A DNA stretch of 64,000 nucleotides. Origin: Acidimangrovimonas sediminis (lineage in GTDB: Bacteria > Pseudomonadota > Alphaproteobacteria > Rhodobacterales > Rhodobacteraceae). Positions within the stretch are counted from its first letter, which is position 1. The number at the start of each line of letters is the position of its first letter. The stretch lies in contig NZ_PHSN01000014.1 in the NCBI RefSeq assembly GCF_002871005.1, forward strand, positions 185,097 through 249,096, read 5' to 3'. Both the position numbers and the translations under genes were made by a program. Below, piece by piece: positions 16,999 to 25,154 of the stretch. Below the pieces are notes generated by a model. That model was not told the origin of the DNA. It saw only the letters and a list, made by a program, of their open reading frames with translations, and ran no database searches.

Positions 16999-17850
16999 AT
17001 GGCTCTCACCCCGCCTCGTTCCCTCCGCTCGATCGTCACGGCATCCCTCGTGGCGATGGCGTCCCTGAGCGGGGTCGCAAACGCCGACACGCTTGCCGAC
17101 ATGAAAGCGCGCGGCACGATGATCGTCGGCCTCGACCCGACCTTCGCGCCCTATGAATACACAGACGCAAGCGGCAACATCACCGGCTACGACCCTGCCC
17201 TGCTCCGGGCGATCGCCAAGGACCTCGGCCTCAAGGTCGAGTTCCGCAAGATGGCGTTCAGCGGCATCATCCCGGGGCTTGTCGCCGGGTCGTTCGACTT
17301 CACCGCGACCGCCCTCAACGTCACAGCAGAGCGCGCCAAGCGCATCTCGTTCACGATCCCGGTCAGCAAGACCGTCAACGCCGTCCTGCGCCGCGTTGGC
17401 GATACCAAGGTGAACGGCGACAAGCCGGGCTCGCTGGCGGGCCTGACGGCGGCGGTCAAGCAGACCAGCACGCCCGAGCGCGTGGTGCAGGAAGTCAGCG
17501 GCAAGCTGACCGCCGATGGCAAGGCCGCGATCAAGATCCTCAGCGTCGACACCACGGACCAGACCGTCACCGCCCTGGGCACCAAGCGCGCCGATTTCAT
17601 CGTCGACGACATGAGCGTGCTGGCAAAGGTGATGGCGGAACGTCCCGGCATGTTCGAAGTGGCCGGATCGCTCGGCAAGCCCGCCTACATCTCGTGGGGG
17701 GTGCGCAAGAACGACAAGGCGCTGCTCGACACCCTCGACGCCGAACTGGTCAAGTTGAAGAAGAACGGCACGATGGCAAAGCTGCAAAAGCAGTATCTCG
17801 GCGTCACCTACACGCTCCCAGAAACCGACTTCATCCCCGCCAACAAGTAA
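16999..17850 (+). CDS. family 3 amino-acid ABC transporter substrate-binding protein
   Basis: 283 residues with a signal peptide (cleavage near ANA-DTL, about residue 29). The mature part opens RGTMIVGLDPTFAPYEYTD and contains GYDPALLRAIAKDLGLKVEF, the signature of solute-binding protein family 3 (polar amino acids, opines, related nitrogen compounds). It is the first gene of an operon with both permeases and the ATPase, so the importer is complete. AAAGGA lies 9 nt before ATG 16999. The ligand is unknown; co-encoded DUF1989 enzymes suggest an amino- or guanidino-compound. Confidence 0.92.
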   Translation: MALTPPRSLRSIVTASLVAMASLSGVANADTLADMKARGTMIVGLDPTFAPYEYTDASGNITGYDPALLRAIAKDLGLKVEFRKMAFSGIIPGLVAGSFDFTATALNVTAERAKRISFTIPVSKTVNAVLRRVGDTKVNGDKPGSLAGLTAAVKQTSTPERVVQEVSGKLTADGKAAIKILSVDTTDQTVTALGTKRADFIVDDMSVLAKVMAERPGMFEVAGSLGKPAYISWGVRKNDKALLDTLDAELVKLKKNGTMAKLQKQYLGVTYTLPETDFIPANK

Positions 17851-17905
17851 GACCGGCCGTCAAGTAAGACCGGCCGACAAGCAAGACTGGCCGACAAGCA
17901 AGACC
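17845..17905 (+). repeat. 17-bp tandem repeat covering the stop codon
   Basis: Three full copies of a 17-base unit, AAGTAAGACCGGCCGTC (17845-17861), AAGTAAGACCGGCCGAC (17862-17878) and AAGCAAGACTGGCCGAC (17879-17895), plus a partial fourth. The first unit includes the Lys codon and TAA stop of the binding-protein gene, and the second repeats the AAG-TAA. Confidence 0.9.
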
Positions 17906-17915
17906 GCAAGAAAGG

Positions 17916-17937
17916 CAGGCAAGCGCAAGCTTGCCTG
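17916..17937 (+). other. intercistronic hairpin with GCAA tetraloop
   Basis: CAGGCAAGC (17916-17924), loop GCAA, then the exact complement GCTTGCCTG (17929-17937). A 9-bp stem closed by a stable GNRA loop and no T run, directly after the binding-protein gene and 8 nt before the next start codon. Such hairpins often protect the upstream mRNA segment so that the binding protein is made in excess. Confidence 0.75.
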
Positions 17938-17945
17938 AAGATCCC

Positions 17946-18602
17946 ATGTGCAATCATACCCACCCCGCGGGCGCGACCAACGAAGTCGTCCCCGGCGGCT
18001 TCGGACGCGGGTTCGAGGCGAAGGCCGGACAATACATCACCATCGTGGATCTGCACGGTGAACAGGCCGGCGATTTCGTGGCACTGTCCCTTGCCGATCT
18101 CGACGAGGTCCTGTCGCCCACCCATACCCGGCGCACCAACCGCTCGATCTACTTCCGCAAGGGCGACTGCCTGATCTCGTCGGAGAACAGGCCTATGTTC
18201 GAGGTGGTCGAGGATACCGTCGGCATCCATGACGCGAACGTCCCGGCCTGCGACCCGACCCGCTACGCGGTGGACTTCGGCGTGCCCGGCCACCGCAACT
18301 GCCTGGAAAACATGTACGAGCCGCTGAAACGCTACGGCATCGACATCCTGCAGGTGCCGGAGCCGTTCAACTTCTTCCAGAACGGGCCGGTGTCCGAGGA
18401 CGGAAAGATGGGCGTCACGGACCCGATCAGCCGGGCCGGCGACTACCTCGTGCTCAAGGCGCTGATGGATGTCGCCTGCGCCCTGTCGCCCTGCCCGCAG
18501 GACATCATTCCCGGCAACGGCCTCGTCGTGACCGACATGCGCTATGTGGTGACCGACAGCGCCCCGACTGCCCATGACCTGGAGGCGTTCAAATGCCGCT
18601 GA
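17946..18602 (+). CDS. DUF1989 (urea-carboxylase-associated / CgdAB-type) protein, paralogue 1
   Basis: 218 residues. It has the complete family motif set: SPTHTRRTNRSIYF, GIHDANVPACDPTRY, GHRNCLENM and the late SPCPQD. Proteins of this family were long labelled urea-carboxylase-associated; two of them form carboxyguanidine deiminase (CgdAB) in guanidine degradation. No urea/guanidine carboxylase gene is in the window, so the substrate here may differ. ATG 17946 follows GAAG in the hairpin 3' flank. Its stop overlaps the next gene by 10 nt. Confidence 0.88.
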   Translation: MCNHTHPAGATNEVVPGGFGRGFEAKAGQYITIVDLHGEQAGDFVALSLADLDEVLSPTHTRRTNRSIYFRKGDCLISSENRPMFEVVEDTVGIHDANVPACDPTRYAVDFGVPGHRNCLENMYEPLKRYGIDILQVPEPFNFFQNGPVSEDGKMGVTDPISRAGDYLVLKALMDVACALSPCPQDIIPGNGLVVTDMRYVVTDSAPTAHDLEAFKCR

Positions 18603-19222
18603 TGATGATCACCCCGACCGACGCCGATCTTCCGCCCGAGAGCGCGGTCGTCATCCCCCATGGCACGGTTGCGGCCATCCCCGTGAAACAGGGGCAGCTG
18701 ATGACGATCACCGATATCGAGGGCGGGCGCCCGGTTCAGCTTTATGCCTATACCGACGCCTCGACCGACGAGTTCCTGTCGCCCCATCATACCCGCGTGT
18801 TCTCGAACTCCTACCGGCTGAACCAGGGGATGCGGATGGTGACGAACCGCCGCCGGCCGCTGATGGTTCTGGGCAAGGACACGGGCCGCAAGCACGATCT
18901 GCTGATGCCGGGGGCGACGCGTTCCGGCCTGGCCGAGGTCGGCCTGGCATCCGAAGCCTGCGAGCGCGAGGCGTTTCGCGCGGCCGTCGCCGAGGCGGGG
19001 CTGGAGCCTGCGAAATTTCCCGACCCCATCAACCTGTTCCTCGATGTCTCGATCGACACCACGGGGGCGATCGCGCCGCATGACCTCAGCCATCCCGCGG
19101 GTACCCACGTGACCTGCCGGGTGGTGATCGACTGCCTGTTGTTCGTCGGCGCCTGCGCGTCGGATCTTCCGATCCGGCAGAACGCGGGGCCGGTGAAGGT
19201 CGAAATCCGCAACCAGCTCTGA
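18593..19222 (+). CDS. DUF1989 family protein, paralogue 2 (divergent)
   Basis: 209 residues. The N-terminal two thirds keep the family pattern (VQLYAYTDASTDEFLSPHHT, then RVFSNSYRLNQGMRMVTNRRRP), but the metal/active-site motifs of paralogues 1 and 3 are missing: HRNCxxN is replaced by EACEREAF and CPQD by GACASD. Translation is coupled to paralogue 1 (10-nt overlap). The pairing of one canonical and one divergent DUF1989 chain resembles the two-subunit CgdA/CgdB arrangement, so a heteromer is plausible (inference). Confidence 0.85.
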   Translation: MPLMMITPTDADLPPESAVVIPHGTVAAIPVKQGQLMTITDIEGGRPVQLYAYTDASTDEFLSPHHTRVFSNSYRLNQGMRMVTNRRRPLMVLGKDTGRKHDLLMPGATRSGLAEVGLASEACEREAFRAAVAEAGLEPAKFPDPINLFLDVSIDTTGAIAPHDLSHPAGTHVTCRVVIDCLLFVGACASDLPIRQNAGPVKVEIRNQL

Positions 19223-19224
19223 AG

Positions 19225-19887
19225 ATGTCCGAACTCTCCAACCTTCTGCCGGCATTGCCCGAACTTGCCAGGGGCTTCGCGATCACCATCGCCCTGAGCC
19301 TCTGCGCCATGGTGGTCAGCTGGGTGGTTGGGGCAATCGTCCTGGTGGTGCGGCTGTCGCCGGTCGCACCGCTGCGGATCCTCGCGACGATCTTCATCAG
19401 CTTCATGCGCGGCACCCCCGCGCTGGTGCAGCTTTTCCTGATCTTCTTCACCCTGCCGATGATCGGCATAAAGGTGCCCCCTTTCGTGGCCGCCTCGATC
19501 ACGCTCGGGCTCAACTCCAGCGCCTATGTCGCCGAGATCCTGCGCGGCGGCCTGGGGTCGCTGCACCCCGGTCAGGCAGAGGCGGCCGAGGCGCTCGGCA
19601 TGCGGAGCTGGCGCATCTGGACCCGCGTCCTGCTGCCGCAGGCCGTCCGCGTCAGCCTGCCGTCGATCACCAACGAACTGACGCTTCTGGTCAAGACGAC
19701 CCCCCTCGCCTCGGTCGTGGCGGTGACGGAACTGTCCTTTGCCGGGCAGATCATCATCGCGCGGACCTTCCAGCCCACCGCCGTGCTGCTGAGCATCGCC
19801 GCGGCCTTCCTGGTCCTGAACCTCATCCTGACCTCGCTGGCCGGACTTCTGGAAAGGCGCTTCGACATCGCCGGAGATCGCCGATGA
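19225..19887 (+). CDS. polar amino-acid ABC transporter permease (HisM/GlnP type), subunit 1
   Basis: 220 residues with about five membrane spans. The EAA loop reads EAAEALGMRSWRIWTRVLLPQ followed by AVRVSLPSI, the cytoplasmic contact to the ATPase. Begins 2 nt after the DUF1989 paralogue 2 stop and overlaps the next permease by 4 nt. It forms a heterodimeric channel with subunit 2. Confidence 0.92.
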   Translation: MSELSNLLPALPELARGFAITIALSLCAMVVSWVVGAIVLVVRLSPVAPLRILATIFISFMRGTPALVQLFLIFFTLPMIGIKVPPFVAASITLGLNSSAYVAEILRGGLGSLHPGQAEAAEALGMRSWRIWTRVLLPQAVRVSLPSITNELTLLVKTTPLASVVAVTELSFAGQIIIARTFQPTAVLLSIAAAFLVLNLILTSLAGLLERRFDIAGDRR

Positions 19888-20576
19888 ACTTCTCCCACGA
19901 TCTGATGACCTACGCCGTGCCGGTGCTGACCAAGGGGGCGCTGTCCACGCTGAAGCTGGGGCTGCTTATCTCCGTCGCGTCGCTGGTCTTCGGTGTCATT
20001 CTCAGCTTCGGGCTTGCCGCGCCGAACCGGGTGCTGCGCAGGCTGTCGCGCGGGCTGATCGCCGCGATGCGGGGCATCCCGCCCCTCATCCTGATCCTGA
20101 TCGCCTTCTACGTCCTGCCCGATCTCGGGGTGATGCTGTCGCCGATCGCGGCCGGGTGCGGCGCGCTGATCGTCTATTTCTCCGCCTATGTCGCCGTGGC
20201 GGTCCGTGGCGCGCTTGACGCGGTGCCGGCCGGACAGATCGAGGCGGCGCTGAGCATCGGCATGACCTCTCGCGCACGGATGCTGCGCGTCATCGTGCCC
20301 CTTGCCTGGCCGATCCTGCTGCCGGCCCTCTGCGGCCTGCTGATCGGCCTCTTCAAGGAAACCGCCCTTCTGTCGATCATCTCCGTGCCGGAACTGACCT
20401 TCGAAACCAAGCAGGCGGTGGCGCGCACCTACGCCCCGTTCGAGATCTACGCGATGGCCGCCCTGCTTTACTGGGCGTGGTCGGCGCTTCTCGAAACGCT
20501 GTCGCGCAAGCTTGAAGCCATCGCCAATCGACACAAGAACCCCGGCACCCGGCGGCGCCAAGGAGCATCGTCATGA
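19884..20576 (+). CDS. polar amino-acid ABC transporter permease (HisQ/GlnP type), subunit 2
   Basis: 230 residues, about five membrane spans, with an EAA loop [20 protein letters not shown] and [13 protein letters not shown]. The ATG overlaps the stop of subunit 1 by 4 nt, and its own stop overlaps the ATPase start by 4 nt. The basic C-terminal tail ([13 protein letters not shown]) is longer than usual. Confidence 0.92.
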   Translation: MNFSHDLMTYAVPVLTKGALSTLKLGLLISVASLVFGVILSFGLAAPNRVLRRLSRGLIAAMRGIPPLILILIAFYVLPDLGVMLSPIAAGCGALIVYFSAYVAVAVRGALDAVPAGQIEAALSIGMTSRARMLRVIVPLAWPILLPALCGLLIGLFKETALLSIISVPELTFETKQAVARTYAPFEIYAMAALLYWAWSALLETLSRKLEAIANRHKNPGTRRRQGASS

Positions 20577-21382
20577 CGATTCCCGCCCTGCGCACCGAGG
20601 CGCTGCGCAAATCCTTCAACGGGGTCGAGGTGCTGCACGGCATCGACCTGAGCATAATGCCGGGAGAAACCGTCTGCATCGTGGGCGCGTCCGGCTCCGG
20701 CAAATCCACCTTCCTGCGCTGCCTGAACTGGCTGTCGCCGGCGTCCAGCGGCCATGTCTACCTCAACGGCGAGCTGATCGGCGTGCGCGAGACCGCCGGC
20801 GGCAGCGTCGTGCCCCTGGCGCACAAGCAGTTGCAGGAGCAACGCCAGCGGATCGGCATGGTGTTCCAGTCCTTCAACCTCTGGCCCCACCGCACCGCCC
20901 TCGAGAATGTCATGGAGGGCCCGCGCATCGTCCTGAACCAACCCGGGGCACAGGCCCGCGCCACGGCCGAACGGCTGCTGGAACGGGTGGGCCTGGCCGA
21001 GCGTCGCGATTTCTATCCCGCGCAGCTTTCCGGCGGCCAGCAGCAGCGCGTCGCCATTGCCCGCGCCCTGGCGATGAAACCCGAGGTGATCCTCTTCGAC
21101 GAGCCCACAAGCGCGCTCGACCCGGAGCTGGTGGGCGAAGTTCTGGCAGTGATGAAGGAACTCGCATCCGAAGACACGACGATGGTCGTCGTGACCCATG
21201 AGATCGGTTTCGCCGTCGAGGTCGCCGACCGGCTGATCCTGATGGACGGCGGCCAGATCATCGAGGACGCCCCGCCCCGCCAATTCATCGAGGCCCCGCG
21301 CGAGGAACGCTCGCGCCGGTTCCTCGATCAGGTCCTCAGCCGCGGCCTCGCGCCGGTGCACACCATCCACACTTCAGAATAG
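20573..21382 (+). CDS. polar amino-acid ABC transporter ATP-binding protein (GlnQ/HisP type)
   Basis: 269 residues. Walker [10 protein letters not shown] (about residues 38-46), signature [15 protein letters not shown], Walker [16 protein letters not shown] and switch His in VVTHEIGF are all present. GlnQ/HisP-type length and the DPELVGEVL stretch place it with polar amino-acid importers. It completes the importer encoded from 16999. Confidence 0.94.
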   Translation: MTIPALRTEALRKSFNGVEVLHGIDLSIMPGETVCIVGASGSGKSTFLRCLNWLSPASSGHVYLNGELIGVRETAGGSVVPLAHKQLQEQRQRIGMVFQSFNLWPHRTALENVMEGPRIVLNQPGAQARATAERLLERVGLAERRDFYPAQLSGGQQQRVAIARALAMKPEVILFDEPTSALDPELVGEVLAVMKELASEDTTMVVVTHEIGFAVEVADRLILMDGGQIIEDAPPRQFIEAPREERSRRFLDQVLSRGLAPVHTIHTSE

Positions 21383-21393
21383 GAGCCAGGCCC

Positions 21394-22062
21394 TTGGCAC
21401 TGACAACGATCCCCGCCCGCCACGGAAAGGCGCTGCGCCTGCGGCGCAACCAGGCCGTCAAGCTGGTCAACGTTCACGGAACGCAGGTCGTCGACTGCTG
21501 GGCCTGGAATGCCGCCGACATGCACGAACACATGTCGATGGAGGCGACCCGCGTCTGGAACCAGCGCCTCAACCCCGAGGTCGGCGACAGCTTCGTCACC
21601 AATTTCCGCAACCCTATCCTGACCCTCGTCGAAGACACCTCGCCCGGCGTCCATGACACCTTCATGGCGGCCTGCGACTGCCAGCGGTACGCGCGGCTGG
21701 GCGTGACCGAATACCATCGGAACTGTCTCGACAACATGTACGAGGCGGTGCGCGACCTCGGGCTTGAGCCTGCGCAGCCCATCCTGGCGTCTTTCAACGT
21801 TTTCATGAACATCGCCGTACAAGCCGACGGGCGCACCCTCGCCACCAAACCCACGGTGACCCGCCCGGGCGATTACATCACCCTCAAGGCCGAGATGGAT
21901 TGCGTCGTTGCATTCTCCGCCTGTCCGCAGGACATTGTCTCGATCCAGGGGCAGGGCGACAACACGCCGAAGGACGCCGCGTTCGAGGTGCTCGACAGCG
22001 GTTTCCCGGATCTTCCGCCCTCGTCGACCTGGGTGCCGGTTACGAAGGGTCCGCAAGGTTGA
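21394..22062 (+). CDS. DUF1989 family protein, paralogue 3 (TTG start)
   Basis: 222 residues starting with TTG at 21394, chosen because AGGAG is 8 nt upstream and the family N-terminus (IPARHGKALRLRRNQAVKLV) begins there. It carries the full motif set: HDTFMAACDCQRY, YHRNCLDNMYEAV and AFSACPQD. More similar to paralogue 1 than to paralogue 2, so probably a second catalytic-type chain. Starts 11 nt after the ATPase gene; its TGA overlaps the TTG of the RpiR gene. Confidence 0.87.
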   Translation: MALTTIPARHGKALRLRRNQAVKLVNVHGTQVVDCWAWNAADMHEHMSMEATRVWNQRLNPEVGDSFVTNFRNPILTLVEDTSPGVHDTFMAACDCQRYARLGVTEYHRNCLDNMYEAVRDLGLEPAQPILASFNVFMNIAVQADGRTLATKPTVTRPGDYITLKAEMDCVVAFSACPQDIVSIQGQGDNTPKDAAFEVLDSGFPDLPPSSTWVPVTKGPQG

Positions 22063-22913
22063 ATACACCCCCAGTCGCGTCGCTCGAAGATCGCATCCGT
22101 GCGAGCTTTTCTGACCTTCCGCCCAATGAGCAACGGCTGGCCGAGACCATCCTGAGCTTTCCGGGCGACATGGCCAGCTATTCGGCGGCCGAACTGGCAA
22201 AGCTGGCCAACGTATCACCCGCGACGGCCAGCCGCTTCTTCAAGCGCATCGGCTACAAGAGCTTTGCCGAGGCACGCCAGGATGTGCGCGCGGCGCAACG
22301 CTGGGGCGTGCCGTTCTACATGCAGACCCGCCAGGCCGAGGGCCGCGGTGTGCTCGAGACCCTGCGCCAGCATCTGGATTTCGAGACCGCGAACCTCAAC
22401 CACACCTTCCAGCAGATGAGCGAGGAGGACCTTCTCGGTGCCGTCTCCGCGCTGGAGGGGGCGGCGCGCATCAAGTGCCTCGGTTTCCGCACCAGCGCCA
22501 TGGTCGCGGGTTACGCCGCATGGCTGTTGGCGCAACTGCGCGGGAACGTCAGCGTCATCGGCAAGGGAAGCGACACCCTGTCAGAGCATCTTGTGGCGCT
22601 CGGCCCCGGCGACCTGGTGCTGGCGGTGGGCCTGCGCCGCCGGCTTCCCGTGTTCGCCCGTTCGCTGAAGGCCGCCCGCGAGCGTGGAGCGAAGGTGCTT
22701 CTGATCACCGAACCCACCGCCCAGAGCGCGGTTCAGCACGCCGATATCGTGCTGCGCGTCGATGTCCGCAGCGCGTCTTTGTTCGACAGCGACGCGACGG
22801 CCTACAGCCTGGTTCATCTGGTAAGTATCCTGCTGGCCTCACGCCTTGGAAAGGCGGGACGGGACAGGATGCGTGCGATCTCGGACCTTCATACCGAACT
22901 CGGGGAATTCTAG
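22059..22913 (+). CDS. RpiR/MurR family transcriptional regulator
   Basis: 284 residues: N-terminal HTH (SLEDRIRASFSDLPPNEQRL, then YSAAELAKLANVSPATASRFFKRIGY) and a SIS domain (about 125-260) that in relatives senses a phosphosugar or other small ligand. TTG 22059 is chosen because it overlaps the preceding stop (TTGA), with AAGGG 9 nt upstream, and the family N-terminus falls there. As the last gene of the DUF1989/ABC operon it is probably the autoregulator acting at the palindrome 16923-16936. Confidence 0.88.
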   Translation: MNTPPVASLEDRIRASFSDLPPNEQRLAETILSFPGDMASYSAAELAKLANVSPATASRFFKRIGYKSFAEARQDVRAAQRWGVPFYMQTRQAEGRGVLETLRQHLDFETANLNHTFQQMSEEDLLGAVSALEGAARIKCLGFRTSAMVAGYAAWLLAQLRGNVSVIGKGSDTLSEHLVALGPGDLVLAVGLRRRLPVFARSLKAARERGAKVLLITEPTAQSAVQHADIVLRVDVRSASLFDSDATAYSLVHLVSILLASRLGKAGRDRMRAISDLHTELGEF

Positions 22914-23133
22914 CGGCCAGCGCACGGGGGCAAGGCAGAGAAAACGCTGGCGTCGGACGGTCCGGCTTTCGGGAGGCGGGCGCCTTGTCGGCGAAACCTG
23001 AGATCTCTGCGGCAGGGGCTGAGTGCGTCAGGTCCACACGTTGCTGCCTTCGGGATTGATCGGACACAAGCGCGGACCGGTCCGCGGTTCAGCGTGCGAC
23101 CAGCTTGTCCACTACCGTGTCCGTTGCACCGGC
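22914..23133. other. gap between convergent genes
   Basis: About 220 bases between the RpiR gene and the oxidoreductase stop; no gene or clear hairpin seen. Confidence 0.4.
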
Positions 23134-24414
23134 TCAGTCAGGGTGCTGGCGCGCCCTGCGGTCCTTCAGCTTGTTCAGGGGGCCGCGGAAGGTCTGGACG
23201 GTCAGCCCGATCAGGTGCCGGGCATAGATCCGGCGGGGGCGCGACTGGGGCCAGCTTCGCGCGCCTTCCTCCGGCGCGGCAAGGGTTCGTGCGAACGCCT
23301 CGCCCAGGGCGGCCGAGGTGGGCACGCCGCGCCCGGTGTAGCCGGTCAGCGCCCACAATCCGTCGTCGAGGGACAGGATCCCCGGGCGCTTCGTCGGCGC
23401 CGCGGCGATGGTGCCGCGCCACATGTGTTCCCACCGCAGCCCCTCCAGCACCGGGTAGAGCCCGGCAAGCCGACGGGTCATGAAGGCGCCGGTATAGGCG
23501 AAGTCCCGGCCCCGACGGGCCTCGACCAGGCCGCCGGTGATGATCCGGCCCGCGGCATCGACGCGAAAGAACATCGGGTCGTTGTGGGTGTCGCCAAAGT
23601 TCATCCCCGAAGGCATCACCTGCGCGCGCTGTTCGGGTGTCAGGGGGGCGCTGGCCACGGCGTAGGAGGACAGCGGCACGAAGCTGCGGACCACGCCTTG
23701 CGGGGCACCGTGGCCGGAATAGGCGTTGGTCGCGAAGCCGGCGACCGGTGCCGCGATCTCGCCCGCGGGGGTGCTGAGGCGCCATTGCCCGTCGCGGCGG
23801 CTGATCCCGGTCACCGGAGAGGCGGTGAAGATCTCGACCCCGGCGGCCCGCGCCGCCGCCGCAAGGCCACGCACATAGGCCAGCGGATTGACGTGGCCGC
23901 CATCCGAATGGACCCAGCCACCGAGGAAACGGTCGTTCCCGGTCGCTTCGGCCACGGCGTCGCGGCCGAGAAAGGCCCCCGACTTGCCCCAGCCGGCATA
24001 GAGCTTGTGCTGGGCCCGCATCCGTTCCAGCCCCGCCGCGTTGTGGGCGGCGGCCAGCGTGCCTTTCTGCACCGGCTCGCAGGCGATGCCGTGACGCGCG
24101 ATCATGTCGAAGACCCGGCGCCCGGCATTCAGCAGCAGGTCGAACCCCTCCGGCGGCAGGATCCGGGGATCGAGATAGCCGAAGACGGGGATGCACTGGC
24201 CGTGGTTGCGCCCCGATCCGCCACTGCCGATCTCCGCGGCCTCCACCACCGCGACGCGCAGGCCGCGTTCGGCAAGCGACAGCGCCGCGATCAGCCCGGT
24301 GAAGCCCGCGCCGACGATCGCCACATCGACCCGCCGCGCACCGTCCAGCGGCACGGTCGGGGGCGCGGGCGGCGCGCTCAGGATGTAGGGCGGTTCGGTC
24401 GGGTCTAAGGTCAT
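23134..24414 (-). CDS. FAD-dependent oxidoreductase (glycine/D-amino-acid oxidase family)
   Basis: 426 residues. The N-terminal FAD motif is VDVAIVGAGFTGLIAALSLAERG (GxGxxG), followed by SGGSGRNHGQCIP, the DAO-family second motif. The C-terminal GYTGRGVPTSAALGEAFA is the conserved FAD-contact region. It would oxidise a secondary or D-amino acid to an imine; the substrate is unknown. It overlaps the upstream amidohydrolase-like gene by 4 nt and is the last gene of an RpiR-led minus-strand operon. Confidence 0.88.
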   Translation of the reverse strand: MTLDPTEPPYILSAPPAPPTVPLDGARRVDVAIVGAGFTGLIAALSLAERGLRVAVVEAAEIGSGGSGRNHGQCIPVFGYLDPRILPPEGFDLLLNAGRRVFDMIARHGIACEPVQKGTLAAAHNAAGLERMRAQHKLYAGWGKSGAFLGRDAVAEATGNDRFLGGWVHSDGGHVNPLAYVRGLAAAARAAGVEIFTASPVTGISRRDGQWRLSTPAGEIAAPVAGFATNAYSGHGAPQGVVRSFVPLSSYAVASAPLTPEQRAQVMPSGMNFGDTHNDPMFFRVDAAGRIITGGLVEARRGRDFAYTGAFMTRRLAGLYPVLEGLRWEHMWRGTIAAAPTKRPGILSLDDGLWALTGYTGRGVPTSAALGEAFARTLAAPEEGARSWPQSRPRRIYARHLIGLTVQTFRGPLNKLKDRRARQHPD

Positions 24415-25154
24415 GCCTGCACCCCGTCGCAGGCCAGCGCCTGCAATGCCCCGGAAAGCCGATCCGCCCAGGCCTCCTGCCCTTCCGCAGTCTCCAACAG
24501 ATCGTTGGAGACCTCGAAGCCACAGGCAGGCAGGCCCGACCCGAAGGTGTGCCGGTCGAGCGTGTAGGCGCCGTCACGCCCGGAATAGGGGGCGTTGTCA
24601 CCCAGCGTCAGGCTGCTTTCCCGGCCCAGATGCGACAGCAGCGCACGGGACATGCGCGCATCATCGTGCCAGATCGTGCCACCGTCCCAGGGCCGGCGCG
24701 CCCCGTCGAAGACCCGGGTGCAGCTGTGCAGCGCAAAGAAGATCGGGGCGGCGTGGCGGGCCGTCACCCGCGCCAGCATCCGCCCCACGGCCTCCTGATA
24801 CGGCCAGAACACCTGTTCCTGCCGCGCCAGCCGGTGTTCCGGAGCCAGGGCGGCATTGCCGGCAATCTGCTGCCCCTCGACCTGCATGAGGATCGAGCGC
24901 GGGTCGTCGATCCAGCGGTTCACGTCGATCACCAGACGACTGACCGGACACAGCACCATCGGCACGTCAAGGCGCGCGGCGATGCGATGCGCCAGCGCGG
25001 TCACGCCAAGGTCGCAGTAATGGTGCGTGTCGCACCATTCCGGCGCCAGCCCGAGGGAGCCGAGCGCGGCCGGCGCCTCGGTGCCGGCGTGATCGACCAC
25101 GATCAGCCCGGGAAAGCGGCCTTCGGGATTGAGGAGGATCGGGGCGGGGATCAT
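24411..25154 (-). CDS. N-formylglutamate amidohydrolase family protein
   Basis: 247 residues of the FGase (HutG-type) family: IVVDHAGTEAP near the N-terminus, CDTHHYCDLGVTALA, SRLVIDVNR and FFALHSCTRVFDG, the last being the family's metal-site region. Classical members cut N-formylglutamate in histidine breakdown, but no hut genes are nearby; the partner oxidoreductase and peptide-type binding protein suggest an N-acylated amino-acid derivative as substrate (inference). Overlaps its neighbours by 4 nt on both sides. Confidence 0.85.
   Translation of the reverse strand: MIPAPILLNPEGRFPGLIVVDHAGTEAPAALGSLGLAPEWCDTHHYCDLGVTALAHRIAARLDVPMVLCPVSRLVIDVNRWIDDPRSILMQVEGQQIAGNAALAPEHRLARQEQVFWPYQEAVGRMLARVTARHAAPIFFALHSCTRVFDGARRPWDGGTIWHDDARMSRALLSHLGRESSLTLGDNAPYSGRDGAYTLDRHTFGSGLPACGFEVSNDLLETAEGQEAWADRLSGALQALACDGVQA

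Noticed and set aside
17845..17905. Short tandem repeats considered as a CRISPR fragment
   Set aside because: Units are directly contiguous without spacers and overlap a stop codon; a tandem duplication, not CRISPR.
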